Source of the DNA: Ruminococcus sp. | GTDB lineage: Bacteria; Bacillota; Clostridia; Oscillospirales; Ruminococcaceae | Assembly: GCA_021770655.1 (NCBI GenBank) | Contig: JAETQO010000023.1 | Span: forward strand, 19,452 to 83,451 | DNA length: 64,000 nt | Direction: 5' to 3' | Part shown: positions 31,082 through 41,941 of the stretch, in pieces | How the letters are laid out: the number at the start of each line of letters is the position of its first letter | How positions within the stretch are numbered: the stretch's first letter is position 1 | Program-made: the position numbers and the translations under genes | The notes under the pieces: generated by a model | Databases searched by the model: none | Told to the model about the DNA's origin: nothing | Seen by the model: the letters and a program-made list of their open reading frames with translations, nothing else

Positions 31082-31123
31082 CGTCAAATATTTTGCCTGT
31101 TTCGTCAAATATTTTGCCTGTTT
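31082..31123 (+). repeat. 21-bp perfect tandem duplication
   Basis: cgtcaaatattttgcctgttt x2. Confidence 0.8.
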
Positions 31124-31246
31124 TTCGAAAAATAATGTGTAAATATACGAAATAAACAGCGGTGTACCGGTTACGCCGCTGTTTTCTCTTGACAAACCGA
31201 GTTAGTCGTGGTAAACTTATTTTGAAATGTAAAACCGTATACGTCG

Positions 31247-31262
31247 GTTAGCTTATTCTAAC
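31247..31262. promoter_or_regulatory. Candidate DtxR/IdeR-type metalloregulator operator upstream of feoA
   Basis: gttag-cttatt-ctaac palindrome about 70 bp upstream of feoA. Confidence 0.4.
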
Positions 31263-31335
31263 TGCGAATGTTGACGGATACGGTGAATATATTATACTAT
31301 AGGCATAATGCCCTATGACAAACGGAGGTTGCGGT

Positions 31336-31578
31336 ATGACTTTAGACCGGCTTAAAATCGGAGAAACTGCGGTTATAAAAACAGTGGGCGGCGAAGGAGC
31401 GCTGAGACTGCGTCTGCTGGATATGGGACTTATCCCAAGAACTAAAGTAAAAATGCTGAAGCGTGCGCCAATGGGTGATCCGCTGGATATTATCGTAAGG
31501 GGATATGAGCTTACCCTCAGAGCAGATGACGCAAAGAACATAGAAATAGAACCGTTAACGGGAGGCGAAGAAAAGTGA
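31336..31578 (+). CDS. feoA: Ferrous iron transport protein A
   Basis: MTLDRLKIGETAVIKTVGGEGALRLRLLDMGLIPRTKVKMLKRAPMGDPL. Confidence 0.92.
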   Translation: MTLDRLKIGETAVIKTVGGEGALRLRLLDMGLIPRTKVKMLKRAPMGDPLDIIVRGYELTLRADDAKNIEIEPLTGGEEK

Positions 31579-33581
31579 TATTTGCTCTTGCAGGAAATCA
31601 GAACTGCGGAAAGACGACCCTTTTCAACGCACTTACAGGCTCTAACCAGCACGTCGGAAATTTTCCGGGAGTTACTGTAGACCAGAAGATAGGCGAAATA
31701 AAGGGACAGAAAAACTGCTCGGTGGTAGATCTGCCGGGAATCTATTCTCTCCGCCCATACACACAGGAGGAGATCGTTACAAGGGATTACATATTGAACG
31801 AAAGACCCGATGCAATAATCAATATAGTTGACGCGACAAATATAGAAAGAAATCTCTATCTTACCTTACAATTGCTTGAACTCAGAGTCCCGATGGTGCT
31901 TGCGCTCAATATGATGGACGAGGTAAGAGCCAACGGCGGAACTATAGACGTCAAAATGATGGGCGACGCTCTGGGCATACCCGTTATCCCTGTAAGCGCC
32001 GCAAAGGGTGAGGGTATCTCCGACCTTATCGACAAGGCTGTCGAAACGGCAAGAAACAAAACAAAACCGATAGTTACCGACTTCTGTTCGGACGATTCCG
32101 CCGTTCACCGCTGTATACACGCAGTCGTTCACCTTATTATGGATCACGCAAACAGAGCGGGAATACCGCCCCGTTTCTGCGCCACAAAGCTAATCGAGGG
32201 AGATAAGAACATCGAGGAACAGCTTGCCCTCAACGATAACGAACTTGAACTGCTTGAGCATTGTATCGTGGAAATGGAATCCGAATCACAATTTGACCGC
32301 AACGCCGCTCTGGCGGATATGCGCTACAGCTTTATCGAAAAGGTAATAGCTATAAGCGTGGTTAAATGTCATGAAAGCAAGGAGCATAAGCGAAGCGTTA
32401 AGATAGACAGGATCCTTACCGGAAAATATACCGCTATACCGGTATTTCTTGTCATAATGCTGTTGGTATTTTTCCTTACCTTCAACGTTATCGGTTCTGC
32501 ATTGTCCGACTGGCTTTCACTTGGGATCGACAAGCTTACAGAGCTTGTCGACAGAGGACTTACCGCCTACGGAATAAATCCGGTGGTTCACAGTCTTATA
32601 ATCGACGGCGTATTTGCGGGAGTGGGAAGTGTACTGAGCTTTCTCCCCATAATCGTAACGCTGTTTTTCTTCCTGTCTATACTTGAAGATACGGGATATA
32701 TGGCAAGAGTCGCCTTTGTAATGGACAAGCTGTTAAGAAAGATAGGTCTTTCGGGACGAAGCTTTGTGCCGATGCTCATAGGCTTCGGATGCTCGGTGCC
32801 TGCAATTATGGCGACAAGAACGCTGGTTTCGGACAGAGACAGAAAAATGACCATTATGCTCACGCCGTACATGAGCTGTTCTGCAAAAATCCCGATATAC
32901 GCCGTATTCTGCGCCGCCTTCTTTGAAAAATATCAGGCGCTTGTAATGATCGGACTTTACGTTACGGGAATGATACTGGGCGTGATCGTTGCGCTTATCT
33001 TAAAGAATACGGCTTTCCGCGGAAATCCCGTACCTTTCGTAATGGAACTTCCGAACTACCGTCTGCCCTCCGCCAAGAGCGTTGCACTTCTCCTTTGGGA
33101 TAAAGCAAAGGATTTTATCCAGAAAGCCTTTACGGTCATCTTCGTGGCAACTATAATCATCTGGTTTTTGCAGACCTTCGACGCAAGACTGAACGTTGTA
33201 AAGAGTTCATCGGACAGCCTGCTTGCGCTCATCGGTCAATCTGTCTCTCCCATATTCAAGCCGCTGGGCTTTGCCGACTGGAGAGTCACCACTTCGCTGA
33301 TCTCAGGCTTTTCCGCTAAGGAGGCTGTAGTCAGCACAATGGCAGTACTTATGAACACCAGCACCGCAGATCTGGGCGCTGCGCTTTCAGGCACATTCTC
33401 TGCCCTTTCCGCACTGAGTTTCCTTATATTCACTTTGCTGTATACTCCCTGCGTTGCCGCAGTTGCAACCATAAAAAGAGAGCTTAATTCCACACTGGCA
33501 ACTATCGGCGTAGTAATAATGCAGTGCGCGGTAGCATGGCTTTGCGCCTGCGCGGTATATCAGATAGGATCATTGCTATGA
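31575..33581 (+). CDS. feoB: Ferrous iron transport protein B
   Basis: FALAGNQNCGKTTLFNALTGSNQHVGNFPGVTVDQK; FeoB gate motifs. Confidence 0.97.
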   Translation: MIFALAGNQNCGKTTLFNALTGSNQHVGNFPGVTVDQKIGEIKGQKNCSVVDLPGIYSLRPYTQEEIVTRDYILNERPDAIINIVDATNIERNLYLTLQLLELRVPMVLALNMMDEVRANGGTIDVKMMGDALGIPVIPVSAAKGEGISDLIDKAVETARNKTKPIVTDFCSDDSAVHRCIHAVVHLIMDHANRAGIPPRFCATKLIEGDKNIEEQLALNDNELELLEHCIVEMESESQFDRNAALADMRYSFIEKVIAISVVKCHESKEHKRSVKIDRILTGKYTAIPVFLVIMLLVFFLTFNVIGSALSDWLSLGIDKLTELVDRGLTAYGINPVVHSLIIDGVFAGVGSVLSFLPIIVTLFFFLSILEDTGYMARVAFVMDKLLRKIGLSGRSFVPMLIGFGCSVPAIMATRTLVSDRDRKMTIMLTPYMSCSAKIPIYAVFCAAFFEKYQALVMIGLYVTGMILGVIVALILKNTAFRGNPVPFVMELPNYRLPSAKSVALLLWDKAKDFIQKAFTVIFVATIIIWFLQTFDARLNVVKSSSDSLLALIGQSVSPIFKPLGFADWRVTTSLISGFSAKEAVVSTMAVLMNTSTADLGAALSGTFSALSALSFLIFTLLYTPCVAAVATIKRELNSTLATIGVVIMQCAVAWLCACAVYQIGSLL

Positions 33582-33742
33582 GCGTTCTTGACTGGGTGCT
33601 TATCGGACTCATCGCTTTGGGTACAGTCATGGCGGTAAGATCGCTGATAAAGCAGAAAAAATCGGGGAAATGCTGCGGCGGCTGTCAAGGCTGTGCATTT
33701 TCGGGAAAATGTTCAAAGAAAAGCGATTCAAAGCCTGAGTAA
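33578..33742 (+). CDS. FeoB-associated Cys-rich membrane protein
   Basis: MSVLDWVLIGLIALGTVMAVRSLIKQKKSGKCCGGCQGCAFSGKC; overlaps the feoB stop. Confidence 0.88.
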   Translation: MSVLDWVLIGLIALGTVMAVRSLIKQKKSGKCCGGCQGCAFSGKCSKKSDSKPE

Positions 33743-33788
33743 CAGCGAAAGAATCAAATTTCCTAATTTTAAATCAAAATGCTTATTT

Positions 33789-33860
33789 GTGTATCCCCCT
33801 CCCTCCGGCGGGGAAGATACACAAAACAAACTCTGTCTGTAAAAATCGATTTTCATGTGA
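33789..33860. repeat. Palindromic dispersed repeat, copy 2
   Basis: gtgtatccccctccctccggcggggaagatacacaaaacaaactctgtctgtaaaaatcgattttcatg; close to 26209-26281. Confidence 0.65.
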
Positions 33861-33877
33861 AACAACAGCGTTTGTAA

Positions 33878-33906
33878 TTGACTTTCCGACGAATTTGTGT
33901 TATCAT
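33878..33906 (+). promoter_or_regulatory. Promoter of the hyd/nif-like/hyp operon
   Basis: TTGACT (33878-33883) N17 TATCAT (33901-33906). Confidence 0.6.
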
Positions 33907-33973
33907 ATAAATAACATCAAAAGCTTTTGTATATTGTGTGCAAAATATCTGAAATAACGTTTGGAGGACGCCA

Positions 33974-34219
33974 ATGGACACACGGGTGGCAATAATCGCT
34001 ATTATCGCCCACGGCAGCGGCTCTGCGCAGGAAATAAATGCCCTGCTTCACGATTACGCCGACTATATAATCGGCAGAATGGGACTTCCCTATAGGGAAA
34101 AAGAAATGAACATAATAAGCGTCGCAATAGACGCGCCGCAGGATAAAATAAATACTCTTGCGGGCAGGATAGGACGTATCGAAGGCGTTACGGCAAAGAT
34201 ACTCTACTCCCCCGCATAA
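33974..34219 (+). CDS. TM1266-like iron-only hydrogenase system regulator (ACT/NikR-C-like fold)
   Basis: MDTRVAIIAIIAHGSGSAQEINALLHDYADYIIGRMGLPYREKEMNIISVAIDAPQDKINTLAGRIGRIEGVTAKILYS; family typically adjacent to hyd maturases. Confidence 0.8.
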   Translation: MDTRVAIIAIIAHGSGSAQEINALLHDYADYIIGRMGLPYREKEMNIISVAIDAPQDKINTLAGRIGRIEGVTAKILYSPA

Positions 34220-34382
34220 GTTGGTTTTACCTGATCAATCAAATAGACATAATGCCCCTAACGTCGAAAACAAAGCGCAAATGCCTTTCTTTAAGACGAA
34301 AGTATGACAGACTTTTTTTTACGCTGTGCGCAAAAGCCGTATCTTTCAGGGGTATGGCTTATTTTTTATGGAGGAAAAACTT

Positions 34383-35576
34383 ATGAGCTTAAATGAAACT
34401 CCGTCCGGCGAAAGAGTTCACATCGGCTTTTTCGGCAGACGAAACGCAGGAAAATCAAGCGTTGTCAACGCCGTGACAGGACAGGAGCTTGCAGTGGTCT
34501 CCGATACAAAGGGAACTACGACAGACCCCGTAAGCAAGGCTATGGAGCTTTTGCCCATAGGACCTGTAGTGATGATCGACACACCGGGCTTTGACGACGA
34601 GGGCAAGCTCGGCGAGCTGAGAGTGCGTAAAACCAGACAGACGCTCAACAAAACCGACATAGCCGTGCTGGTAACAGACTGTACTCTGCCCGACGGAGAA
34701 TGTGAAAAACAGCTTGTTGAAATATTCAAAGAAAAAAATATACCGTTTATCATTGTTAAAAATAAATGCGATCTGCTTGAAAATGTTCCCGCCGACGGAG
34801 ATAACAAAGTTTTTGTCAGCACAAAGAACAGAACCGGTATAGAAAAGCTGAAAGAAACTATAGCCGGACTTGCTCCGACAGACGACCGGAAAAGGATAGT
34901 CGGCGACCTTATACGTCCGAACGATCTTGTGGTGCTGGTAACTCCCATAGATACCGCCGCCCCCAAGGGCAGGCTTATACTGCCCCAACAGCAGACCATA
35001 AGAGATATTCTTGACGCAGACGCCTGCTCCGTTGTGGTAAAGGAATTTGAGCTGAAAAGCGTTCTCGGAAAAATATCAAAACCCGCCCTTGTAATCACCG
35101 ACAGTCAAGTTTTCTCAAGGGTTTCCGCCGATGTCCCTACAGACATTCCCTTGACCTCTTTTTCTATCCTTATGGCAAGATATAAGGGCTTTCTTGACAC
35201 GGCGGTAAAGGGCGCCGCGGCTATCGACAGATTAAAAGATGGGGATAAAATTCTCATCTCCGAGGGCTGTACTCATCACAGGCAATGCGATGACATAGGT
35301 ACGGTAAAGATACCGCGCTGGCTGAAAAACTATACGGGAAAAACCTTTGAATTTTCTTTCTCCTCCGGCGGAGGATTTCCCGACGATCTGTCGGAATACG
35401 CTCTGATAATACACTGCGGCGGCTGTATGCTTGGTACAAGAGAAATAACATACCGTATGAAATGCGCGGAGGATCAGAATATCCCCTTCACGAATTACGG
35501 CGTGGCAATAGCCTTTATGCAGGGAATTTTAAAACGGAGCGTAGAAATATTCCCACATCTTCACGACGAATTATAG
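34383..35576 (+). CDS. hydF: [FeFe]-hydrogenase maturation GTPase HydF
   Basis: GFFGRRNAGKSSVVNAVTGQ P-loop; CTHH...HCGGC Fe-S ligand motifs; start ATG 34383 after ggagg. Confidence 0.95.
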   Translation: MSLNETPSGERVHIGFFGRRNAGKSSVVNAVTGQELAVVSDTKGTTTDPVSKAMELLPIGPVVMIDTPGFDDEGKLGELRVRKTRQTLNKTDIAVLVTDCTLPDGECEKQLVEIFKEKNIPFIIVKNKCDLLENVPADGDNKVFVSTKNRTGIEKLKETIAGLAPTDDRKRIVGDLIRPNDLVVLVTPIDTAAPKGRLILPQQQTIRDILDADACSVVVKEFELKSVLGKISKPALVITDSQVFSRVSADVPTDIPLTSFSILMARYKGFLDTAVKGAAAIDRLKDGDKILISEGCTHHRQCDDIGTVKIPRWLKNYTGKTFEFSFSSGGGFPDDLSEYALIIHCGGCMLGTREITYRMKCAEDQNIPFTNYGVAIAFMQGILKRSVEIFPHLHDEL

Positions 35577-35598
35577 TACCTGAAAGCGGTGAGAGCAA

Positions 35599-36648
35599 TT
35601 GAAAAACAAATTCCTCATAGACAAGCTTAACGAAAACAAAGCCCTTTCCCACAGCGAATGGTTAAAGCTTATTTCCGATCACGACAATGAGGAAAGAGAA
35701 TATGCGGCGCAAACGGCAAGGGAAATATCCGTCGGCCGATTCGGAAAAAACATATTTATAAGAGGCATCATCGAGTTTTCAAACGTCTGTAAAAACGATT
35801 GTCTTTACTGCGGGATACGCCGCTCAAATTCGGAGCTCAGCCGATACAGGCTTACAAAAGAGGAAATACTCTCCTGCTGTGAAGAGGGCTACAACTGCGG
35901 ATTCCGCACCTTTGTACTTCAAAGCGGCGAGGATATGTTTTACACCGCAGAGCTTATGTGCGAAATAATCAGGGAGATAAAAAAACGCTTTCCCGACTGC
36001 GCCGTTACGCTTTCGCTGGGAGAAAAAAGCGAGGAGGATTACCGCCTGATGTTCGAGGCAGGCGCAGACAGGTATCTTCTCCGTCACGAAACCGCCGACG
36101 AAACCCATTACCGCTCTCTGCATCCCCCGCAGATGTCATGGAAACACCGAATGAAATGTCTTGAAGATCTGAAAGAAATCGGTTTTCAGACAGGCTGCGG
36201 AATGATGATAGGCTCGCCGTTCCAAACGGCTGAGTGTCTGGCTGAAGATATGGAATTTATGTGCGCATTCAAGCCCCATATGATAGGGCTTGGACCCTTT
36301 ATTCCCCACAGTGCCACGCCTTTCAGGGATAAGCCCGCAGGCTCGCTTGAACTTACGCTGTTTCTTCTGAGCCTTTGCAGGATAATGCTTCCCGACGTGC
36401 TTCTCCCTGCCACCACCGCTCTCGGCACGATAGACCCCAAAGGCAGAGAATACGGCGTGCTTGCAGGCGCGAACGTAATAATGCCTAACCTTTCCCCAAC
36501 AGCAGTGAGAAAAAAATATATGCTTTACGACAATAAAATATGCACGGGAGATGAATCGGCACAGTGCAGAGCCTGCCTTGAACGGAGAATGAACTCCATA
36601 GGCTATTCTATAAAAATCACAAGAGGAGATCACATAAGTCATGATTAA
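35599..36648 (+). CDS. hydE: [FeFe]-hydrogenase maturation radical SAM protein HydE
   Basis: CKNDCLYCG radical-SAM motif, IRGIIEFSN..., [13 protein letters not shown]. Confidence 0.93.
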   Translation: MKNKFLIDKLNENKALSHSEWLKLISDHDNEEREYAAQTAREISVGRFGKNIFIRGIIEFSNVCKNDCLYCGIRRSNSELSRYRLTKEEILSCCEEGYNCGFRTFVLQSGEDMFYTAELMCEIIREIKKRFPDCAVTLSLGEKSEEDYRLMFEAGADRYLLRHETADETHYRSLHPPQMSWKHRMKCLEDLKEIGFQTGCGMMIGSPFQTAECLAEDMEFMCAFKPHMIGLGPFIPHSATPFRDKPAGSLELTLFLLSLCRIMLPDVLLPATTALGTIDPKGREYGVLAGANVIMPNLSPTAVRKKYMLYDNKICTGDESAQCRACLERRMNSIGYSIKITRGDHISHD

Positions 36649-37393
36649 GCTTGCTTTTTACGGAAAGGGCGGAATAGGAAAATCCACCACCGCTTCAAAT
36701 CTCTGTGCCGCTTTGTCGGAAAAAGGGCTGAGAGTAATGCAGATAGGATGCGACCCGAAAGCCGACTCGACTGTGCTTCTGCACGGCGGCACAAAAATAC
36801 CTACGGTGCTGGAGCTTGTAAGAAACGGAAAACCCTTTACGCTTGATGATATGGTCTGCAAAGGCTACGGTTCGGTTATCTGCGTAGAGGCAGGCGGTCC
36901 CGTACCGGGACTTGGCTGTGCGGGCAGAGGAATAATCGCCGCGCTGGAGGAGCTTGACAAGAAAGGCGCTTATGAAAAATTCTCTCCCGACGTCGTGGTA
37001 TACGACGTTCTGGGCGATGTTGTCTGCGGTGGATTTTCAATGCCTATGCGAAAGGGCTATGCCGACAAGGTATTCATAATAACATCAGGTGAAAACATGT
37101 CTATACACGCCGCCGCAAATATCGCAATAGCGGTAGACAATTTTAAAGACAGAGGCTACGCAGGACTCGGCGGACTTATCCTGAACAGACGGAACGTCAA
37201 AAACGAGGACGAAAAAGTCTCCGAGCTTGCGGACGATTTTCACACCTCAGTAATAGCCTCCATTGACAGGAGCGAAACTGTAGAGGACGCCGAAAACCTT
37301 TGCAAAACCGTTATCGAAGCCTTTCCCGAAAGCGAAGCGGCAAAACAATACAGAATTCTTGCAGACGGCGTTTTGAATGTCTGCGGAATGTGA
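36641..37393 (+). CDS. NifH-like ATP-dependent reductase, copy 1
   Basis: [33 protein letters not shown] and DVVCGGF (both [4Fe-4S] Cys retained). Confidence 0.93.
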   Translation: MIKLAFYGKGGIGKSTTASNLCAALSEKGLRVMQIGCDPKADSTVLLHGGTKIPTVLELVRNGKPFTLDDMVCKGYGSVICVEAGGPVPGLGCAGRGIIAALEELDKKGAYEKFSPDVVVYDVLGDVVCGGFSMPMRKGYADKVFIITSGENMSIHAAANIAIAVDNFKDRGYAGLGGLILNRRNVKNEDEKVSELADDFHTSVIASIDRSETVEDAENLCKTVIEAFPESEAAKQYRILADGVLNVCGM

Positions 37394-37401
37394 GGATAAA
37401 A

Positions 37402-38718
37402 ATGCTGAAGGCTATAGATCAGAATATCCCGTCGGTAAATATCGCCGAAGCCCGGTTTCCCTCGCCGTTCAGAAGCGGACTGGAATACAACGCTCCCGCC
37501 AGAGGAACATGGAATATAGTCCATACAGGTATGCTAATTCCCGAAGCGCATCAGATATTCGTATGCGCAAGGGGCTGTCTGAGAGGAGTTATACTCACAG
37601 CAGCGGAAATGAACGCTATGGACAGAATGTCATGGGTTTCTGTCAGCGAAAACGACCTTTACGACGGCACAATGGAGCAGGACGTTATCGACGGCGTGAC
37701 CGAAATATTAAACAGAATGGAAAAGCGGCCGCCCTGCGTACTGCTGTTTTTAAGCTGTGTGCATCTTTTCGCAGGCTGTGATTTCAAGATGATAATTGAA
37801 CGTCTGGGAGAAATTTTTCCCGACGTGCATTTCACCGACTGCTATATGACCCCGACTATGCGAAAGACCGTTACCCCCGACTGCCTTATGCGGAAACAGC
37901 TTTACGAACCGCTCAAAGCCGTAAAGAAAGATACAAAAACAGCCGCAGTGATCGGCTGTGACAGACCCACCGACAAAGCCTCGGAGCTTGTAGGTCTTAT
38001 AAGCACGGCAGGCTTTAAGCTTACTGATATAACGGAATGTAAAACCTACGGCGAATATCTCGATATTGCAAAAAGCTCTCTTAATATTACATATATCCCT
38101 GCGGCAAAATCGGCGGGAGATGAGCTTGAAAAAAGGTTCGGTACAAAGCATCTCTACATTCCCCTCAGCTACGGATATGAAGAGATCACCGACTGCTGTA
38201 AAAGGCTTTGCGGCGCTCTTGAAATCGATACGCCCGATTTTTCGGAGAATATCGCCAAGGCGGAGAAGTCGCTGAAAAATGCCCTCGGCATTATCGGCGA
38301 TACTCCCATAGCCGTAGATTATACCGCAACGCCCAGACCGCTGGGACTTTGCCGACTGCTTTCCGAACACGGATTCAACGTAAAGCGCTGTTATGCCGAC
38401 GTGTTTACCGATGAGGAACAGAATGATTTTGAAGTGCTTGCAAGAAAATTCCCCGACCTTGAAATATTCCCAACGGTCAACGTAAAAATGCGCTTTGCGG
38501 CAGACTGCGTACAAAAGGAAAAATATCTTGCTATAGGACAAAAAGTGGCTTATTTCTGCGGCACAGACAACTTCGTAAACATCGTTGCCGGAGGAGGGCT
38601 TTACGGTTTTGAGGGCATCTCAAAAATTGCGGAGCTTATGACAGACGCATTTTATGAGCCGAAGGACAGACGAACAGTGATTCAATATAAAGGACTGGGG
38701 TGTGAAAGCTGTTTATGA
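37402..38718 (+). CDS. Nitrogenase component 1 (NifD-like) protein, copy 1
   Basis: Cys in FVCARGCLRG, FLSCVHLFAGCD, FTDCYM; located between NifH-like and NifK-like ORFs; start ATG 37402 (track start 37300 lies inside the upstream gene). Confidence 0.85.
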   Translation: MLKAIDQNIPSVNIAEARFPSPFRSGLEYNAPARGTWNIVHTGMLIPEAHQIFVCARGCLRGVILTAAEMNAMDRMSWVSVSENDLYDGTMEQDVIDGVTEILNRMEKRPPCVLLFLSCVHLFAGCDFKMIIERLGEIFPDVHFTDCYMTPTMRKTVTPDCLMRKQLYEPLKAVKKDTKTAAVIGCDRPTDKASELVGLISTAGFKLTDITECKTYGEYLDIAKSSLNITYIPAAKSAGDELEKRFGTKHLYIPLSYGYEEITDCCKRLCGALEIDTPDFSENIAKAEKSLKNALGIIGDTPIAVDYTATPRPLGLCRLLSEHGFNVKRCYADVFTDEEQNDFEVLARKFPDLEIFPTVNVKMRFAADCVQKEKYLAIGQKVAYFCGTDNFVNIVAGGGLYGFEGISKIAELMTDAFYEPKDRRTVIQYKGLGCESCL

Positions 38719-39863
38719 CGAACGTTTCAAAAATAATTTCCATATATGCGGCGGACACATCGGGCGTATGCTCCGCTCTTTACGAGCTTGGCGGAATGAC
38801 GGTCGTACATGACGCCTCAGGCTGTAACTCCACCTACTCCACTCACGACGAGCCCCGCTGGTATGACAAGAACAGCATGATATACATTTCCGCATTGACG
38901 GAAACGGACGCTATAATGGGCAACGATCAAAAGCTTATAGACGATATATGCTCTGCGGCAAAGGAGCTTGCCCCTGCGTTTATCGCGCTCTGCGGCTCTC
39001 CGATGCCTGCAATGACGGGAACGGATATGAACTTTGCCGCCGAAGAGATCGCACTTGTCACAGGCATAGAGACCTTTGCGATCAACACAAACGGTACTCA
39101 CTCCTACCTTTACGGTGCAGGACAGGCGTTTGCAAAAATCGCCGGAAACTTTTGTACCGAAAGAAAAAAAACGGACAAAATGTCGGTGAATATTTTAGGC
39201 GCGACCCCCCTTGATTTTTCCCTGAACGGCAGTATAGAGTCTATAAAAAAGTGGCTTTGCGAAAACGGATTTTCGGTAAAGACCTGTTTTGCAATGGGTT
39301 CAGATCTGAGCGAAATATCCCACGCCCCCGAGGCTCAGGTAAATCTTGTTATCTCCTCATCGGGAATACCGGCGGCAAAGTATTTTTACGACAGGTTCGG
39401 CATACCTTTTGTTGCAGGAGTTCCCATAGGAAAAAGCTTTTCCGAAACATTGGCTCAAAACCTTAAAACGGCAGTCAAAACAGGGAAATGCCTTTTCCCT
39501 GCCTCGGAAAGAATTTCGTCCGATAACGGCTTTATTGTCACGGGCGAAAGCGTTTATGCGTCATCGCTTGCGGCGGCGGTAACGAAAGACCTGTCCATGC
39601 CCGTCAAAGTTCTCTCCACAGTAAGCGACAGCGACGACGGCTCTCTTGCAAAAGGCGACATCATCTGCCGCTCCGAAGAAGAGCTTGAAAAAGAATTTGC
39701 AAAAGCTTCTCTTGTCATCGCCGACCCGCTTTTTTCGCCCATTTGTCCCAAGGGAAGATTTTCTGCACTTCCCCATGAGGCTTTTTCGGGCAGATGCTTT
39801 TCAAAATCGATACCCAATCTCATAAACGCAGATATATCGGGACTTCTCACCCAAGGAGGATAA
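38715..39863 (+). CDS. Nitrogenase component 1 (NifK-like) protein, copy 1
   Basis: [29 protein letters not shown]; 4-bp overlap with the upstream NifD-like gene. Confidence 0.82.
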   Translation: MTNVSKIISIYAADTSGVCSALYELGGMTVVHDASGCNSTYSTHDEPRWYDKNSMIYISALTETDAIMGNDQKLIDDICSAAKELAPAFIALCGSPMPAMTGTDMNFAAEEIALVTGIETFAINTNGTHSYLYGAGQAFAKIAGNFCTERKKTDKMSVNILGATPLDFSLNGSIESIKKWLCENGFSVKTCFAMGSDLSEISHAPEAQVNLVISSSGIPAAKYFYDRFGIPFVAGVPIGKSFSETLAQNLKTAVKTGKCLFPASERISSDNGFIVTGESVYASSLAAAVTKDLSMPVKVLSTVSDSDDGSLAKGDIICRSEEELEKEFAKASLVIADPLFSPICPKGRFSALPHEAFSGRCFSKSIPNLINADISGLLTQGG

Positions 39864-39870
39864 AAATACA

Positions 39871-40638
39871 ATGATAAAAATAGCCGTATACGGAAAGGGC
39901 GGAATAGGTAAATCCACCGTCACGGGAAATCTGGCCGCCGCTTTCGCAAGCCTCGGAAAGCGCGTGATACAAATAGGCTGCGACCCCAAGGCGGACTCTA
40001 CCATAAATCTGCTGGGCGGCGAACCCGTCACCCCTGTTATGAACTACCTCAGAGAACACGACGACGAACCGACAAGCGTCGAAGAAATCTCAAAGCAGGG
40101 TTTCGGAGGGGTTCTCTGCATAGAAACGGGAGGCCCTACTCCGGGGCTTGGCTGCGCAGGCAGAGGAATAATCACAACCTTCAGTCTGCTGGAAGACCTT
40201 AAGCTGTTTGAAAAATATAAACCCGACGTGGTGCTTTACGATGTTCTGGGCGACGTGGTCTGCGGAGGCTTTGCCGCACCTATAAGAGAGGGCTACGCCT
40301 CAAAGGTGCTTATCGTTACCTCGGGAGAAAAAATGTCTCTCTATGCCGCAAACAATATCAACAGCGCAGTAAAGAATTTTGCCGACCGAAGTTATGCAAA
40401 GGTAAGAGGGATAGTCCTTAACCGACGGGCGGTGGAGGACGAAGAACGCAAGGTAACGGAGTTTGCCGAAAAAGCAGGGCTTTCCATAGTCGCAGACATT
40501 CCCAGGAGCGGCGATATTATCCGCTTTGAGGATATGGGAAAAACCGTTATCGAGGGCGACCCGGAATGTGAAACAAGCAAGCGCTTTTTCGAGCTTGCAA
40601 AGCTTCTTCTGAACGACGGAGAAAATGAAAATGAATAA
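39871..40638 (+). CDS. NifH-like ATP-dependent reductase, copy 2
   Basis: [56 protein letters not shown] resembles canonical NifH. Confidence 0.94.
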   Translation: MIKIAVYGKGGIGKSTVTGNLAAAFASLGKRVIQIGCDPKADSTINLLGGEPVTPVMNYLREHDDEPTSVEEISKQGFGGVLCIETGGPTPGLGCAGRGIITTFSLLEDLKLFEKYKPDVVLYDVLGDVVCGGFAAPIREGYASKVLIVTSGEKMSLYAANNINSAVKNFADRSYAKVRGIVLNRRAVEDEERKVTEFAEKAGLSIVADIPRSGDIIRFEDMGKTVIEGDPECETSKRFFELAKLLLNDGENENE

Positions 40639-41941
40639 GGCTTACTGTATAACCGCCGATGAACTGGCGGAAAGAGGATATAAAAACATACCGGACGAAC
40701 TGCTTTCGGCAAAGCACCTCATCTACAGCTCTCCGGCCACACTGGCGTTCAATTCACCCGGAGCGCAGGGATTCGGCGTAAAAAGAGCGGGACTTGCCGT
40801 ACCGGGTTCGGTAATGCTTCTGGTCTCTCCCGCCTGCTGCGGACGGAACACCTCGGCGCTGGGCGCTGAAAGCAGCTATGCCGACAGGTTTTTCTATCTG
40901 CTGCTGGACGATACCGACATCGTCACAGGCAGACATCTCAGCAAGATTCCACAGGCAGTAAAAGAGGTCTGCGACAGTCTTGACTATACTCCCTCTGCGG
41001 TGATGATATGTATAACCTGCGTTGACGCCCTGCTGGGAACGGATATGGAAAGAGTGTGCAGAAAATGCTCCGATTTTGCAGGCGTTCCTACTGTACCCTG
41101 CTATATGTACGCACTCACCAGAGAAAAACGGCTCCCGCCTATGTCGGCGGTAAGAAAATCGGTCTATTCGCTTTTAAAGCCTACAAAGAGAAGACCCGAC
41201 GAGGTAAACATAATGGGATTTTTTTCACCCCTCATGGACGACTGCGAGCTGTATGCCCTTTTAAAAAGCGCGGGAGTAAAAAAGGTAAGAGAAATATCCC
41301 GCTGTGAAACCTTTGAAGAGTACGAAAAAATCGCGCAGGCAAATTTCTCTCTTGTGCTTAACACTGAGGCAAGATATGCGGCGCAGGAAATGCAGAGATC
41401 CCTTGGGATACCGAGCGTGGAGCTGTTAAGGCTTTATCAGGCAGACAAGATACATAATCAGTACCGCCTGCTGGGAAAAGCAATAGGCGCAGAGCTTGAC
41501 GACCGTGAGTATTATGACGATACTCTTAAAACCATAGAGAATTTCAAAGATAAGTACGGCGAAATAACCTTTGCCGTAGGGGAATTTTCCAACTGCGATC
41601 CTATCGAAACAGCCTTGGCTCTTTTGCGGTACGGCTTTAAGGTGTCCGAAATTTTCGCGACCGTGGGAGAACTTAACTTCTCATTTGTGAAAAAAATTGC
41701 GGAGCTTTCTCCGAAAACAAGAATATATTCAAATCTTTCCCCCACAATGCTCTATTACGAGCCGGACGGAGAGATAGACGCATATATCGGCAAGGACTGT
41801 AAGTATTATCACCCCGACGCCGTGGGAGCGGATTGGAACGAAGAGATACAGCCCTTCGGCTATGCAGGCGTAAAAGCGCTGTTCAAAGAGCTTGACAAAC
41901 AGCTTAACGGAAATAAGCGGAAGGGAGAGCGGAAACAATGA
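40625..41941 (+). CDS. Nitrogenase component 1 (NifD/E-like) protein, copy 2
   Basis: [39 protein letters not shown]; aligns by eye with copy 1 at the key Cys. Confidence 0.85.
   Translation: MKMNKAYCITADELAERGYKNIPDELLSAKHLIYSSPATLAFNSPGAQGFGVKRAGLAVPGSVMLLVSPACCGRNTSALGAESSYADRFFYLLLDDTDIVTGRHLSKIPQAVKEVCDSLDYTPSAVMICITCVDALLGTDMERVCRKCSDFAGVPTVPCYMYALTREKRLPPMSAVRKSVYSLLKPTKRRPDEVNIMGFFSPLMDDCELYALLKSAGVKKVREISRCETFEEYEKIAQANFSLVLNTEARYAAQEMQRSLGIPSVELLRLYQADKIHNQYRLLGKAIGAELDDREYYDDTLKTIENFKDKYGEITFAVGEFSNCDPIETALALLRYGFKVSEIFATVGELNFSFVKKIAELSPKTRIYSNLSPTMLYYEPDGEIDAYIGKDCKYYHPDAVGADWNEEIQPFGYAGVKALFKELDKQLNGNKRKGERKQ

Noticed and set aside
34280-34330. Possible riboswitch/terminator upstream of hydF (ctttctttaagacgaaag...tttttttt)
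   Set aside because: Short AT-rich hairpin and T-run, but no recognised riboswitch motif; too weak to claim.
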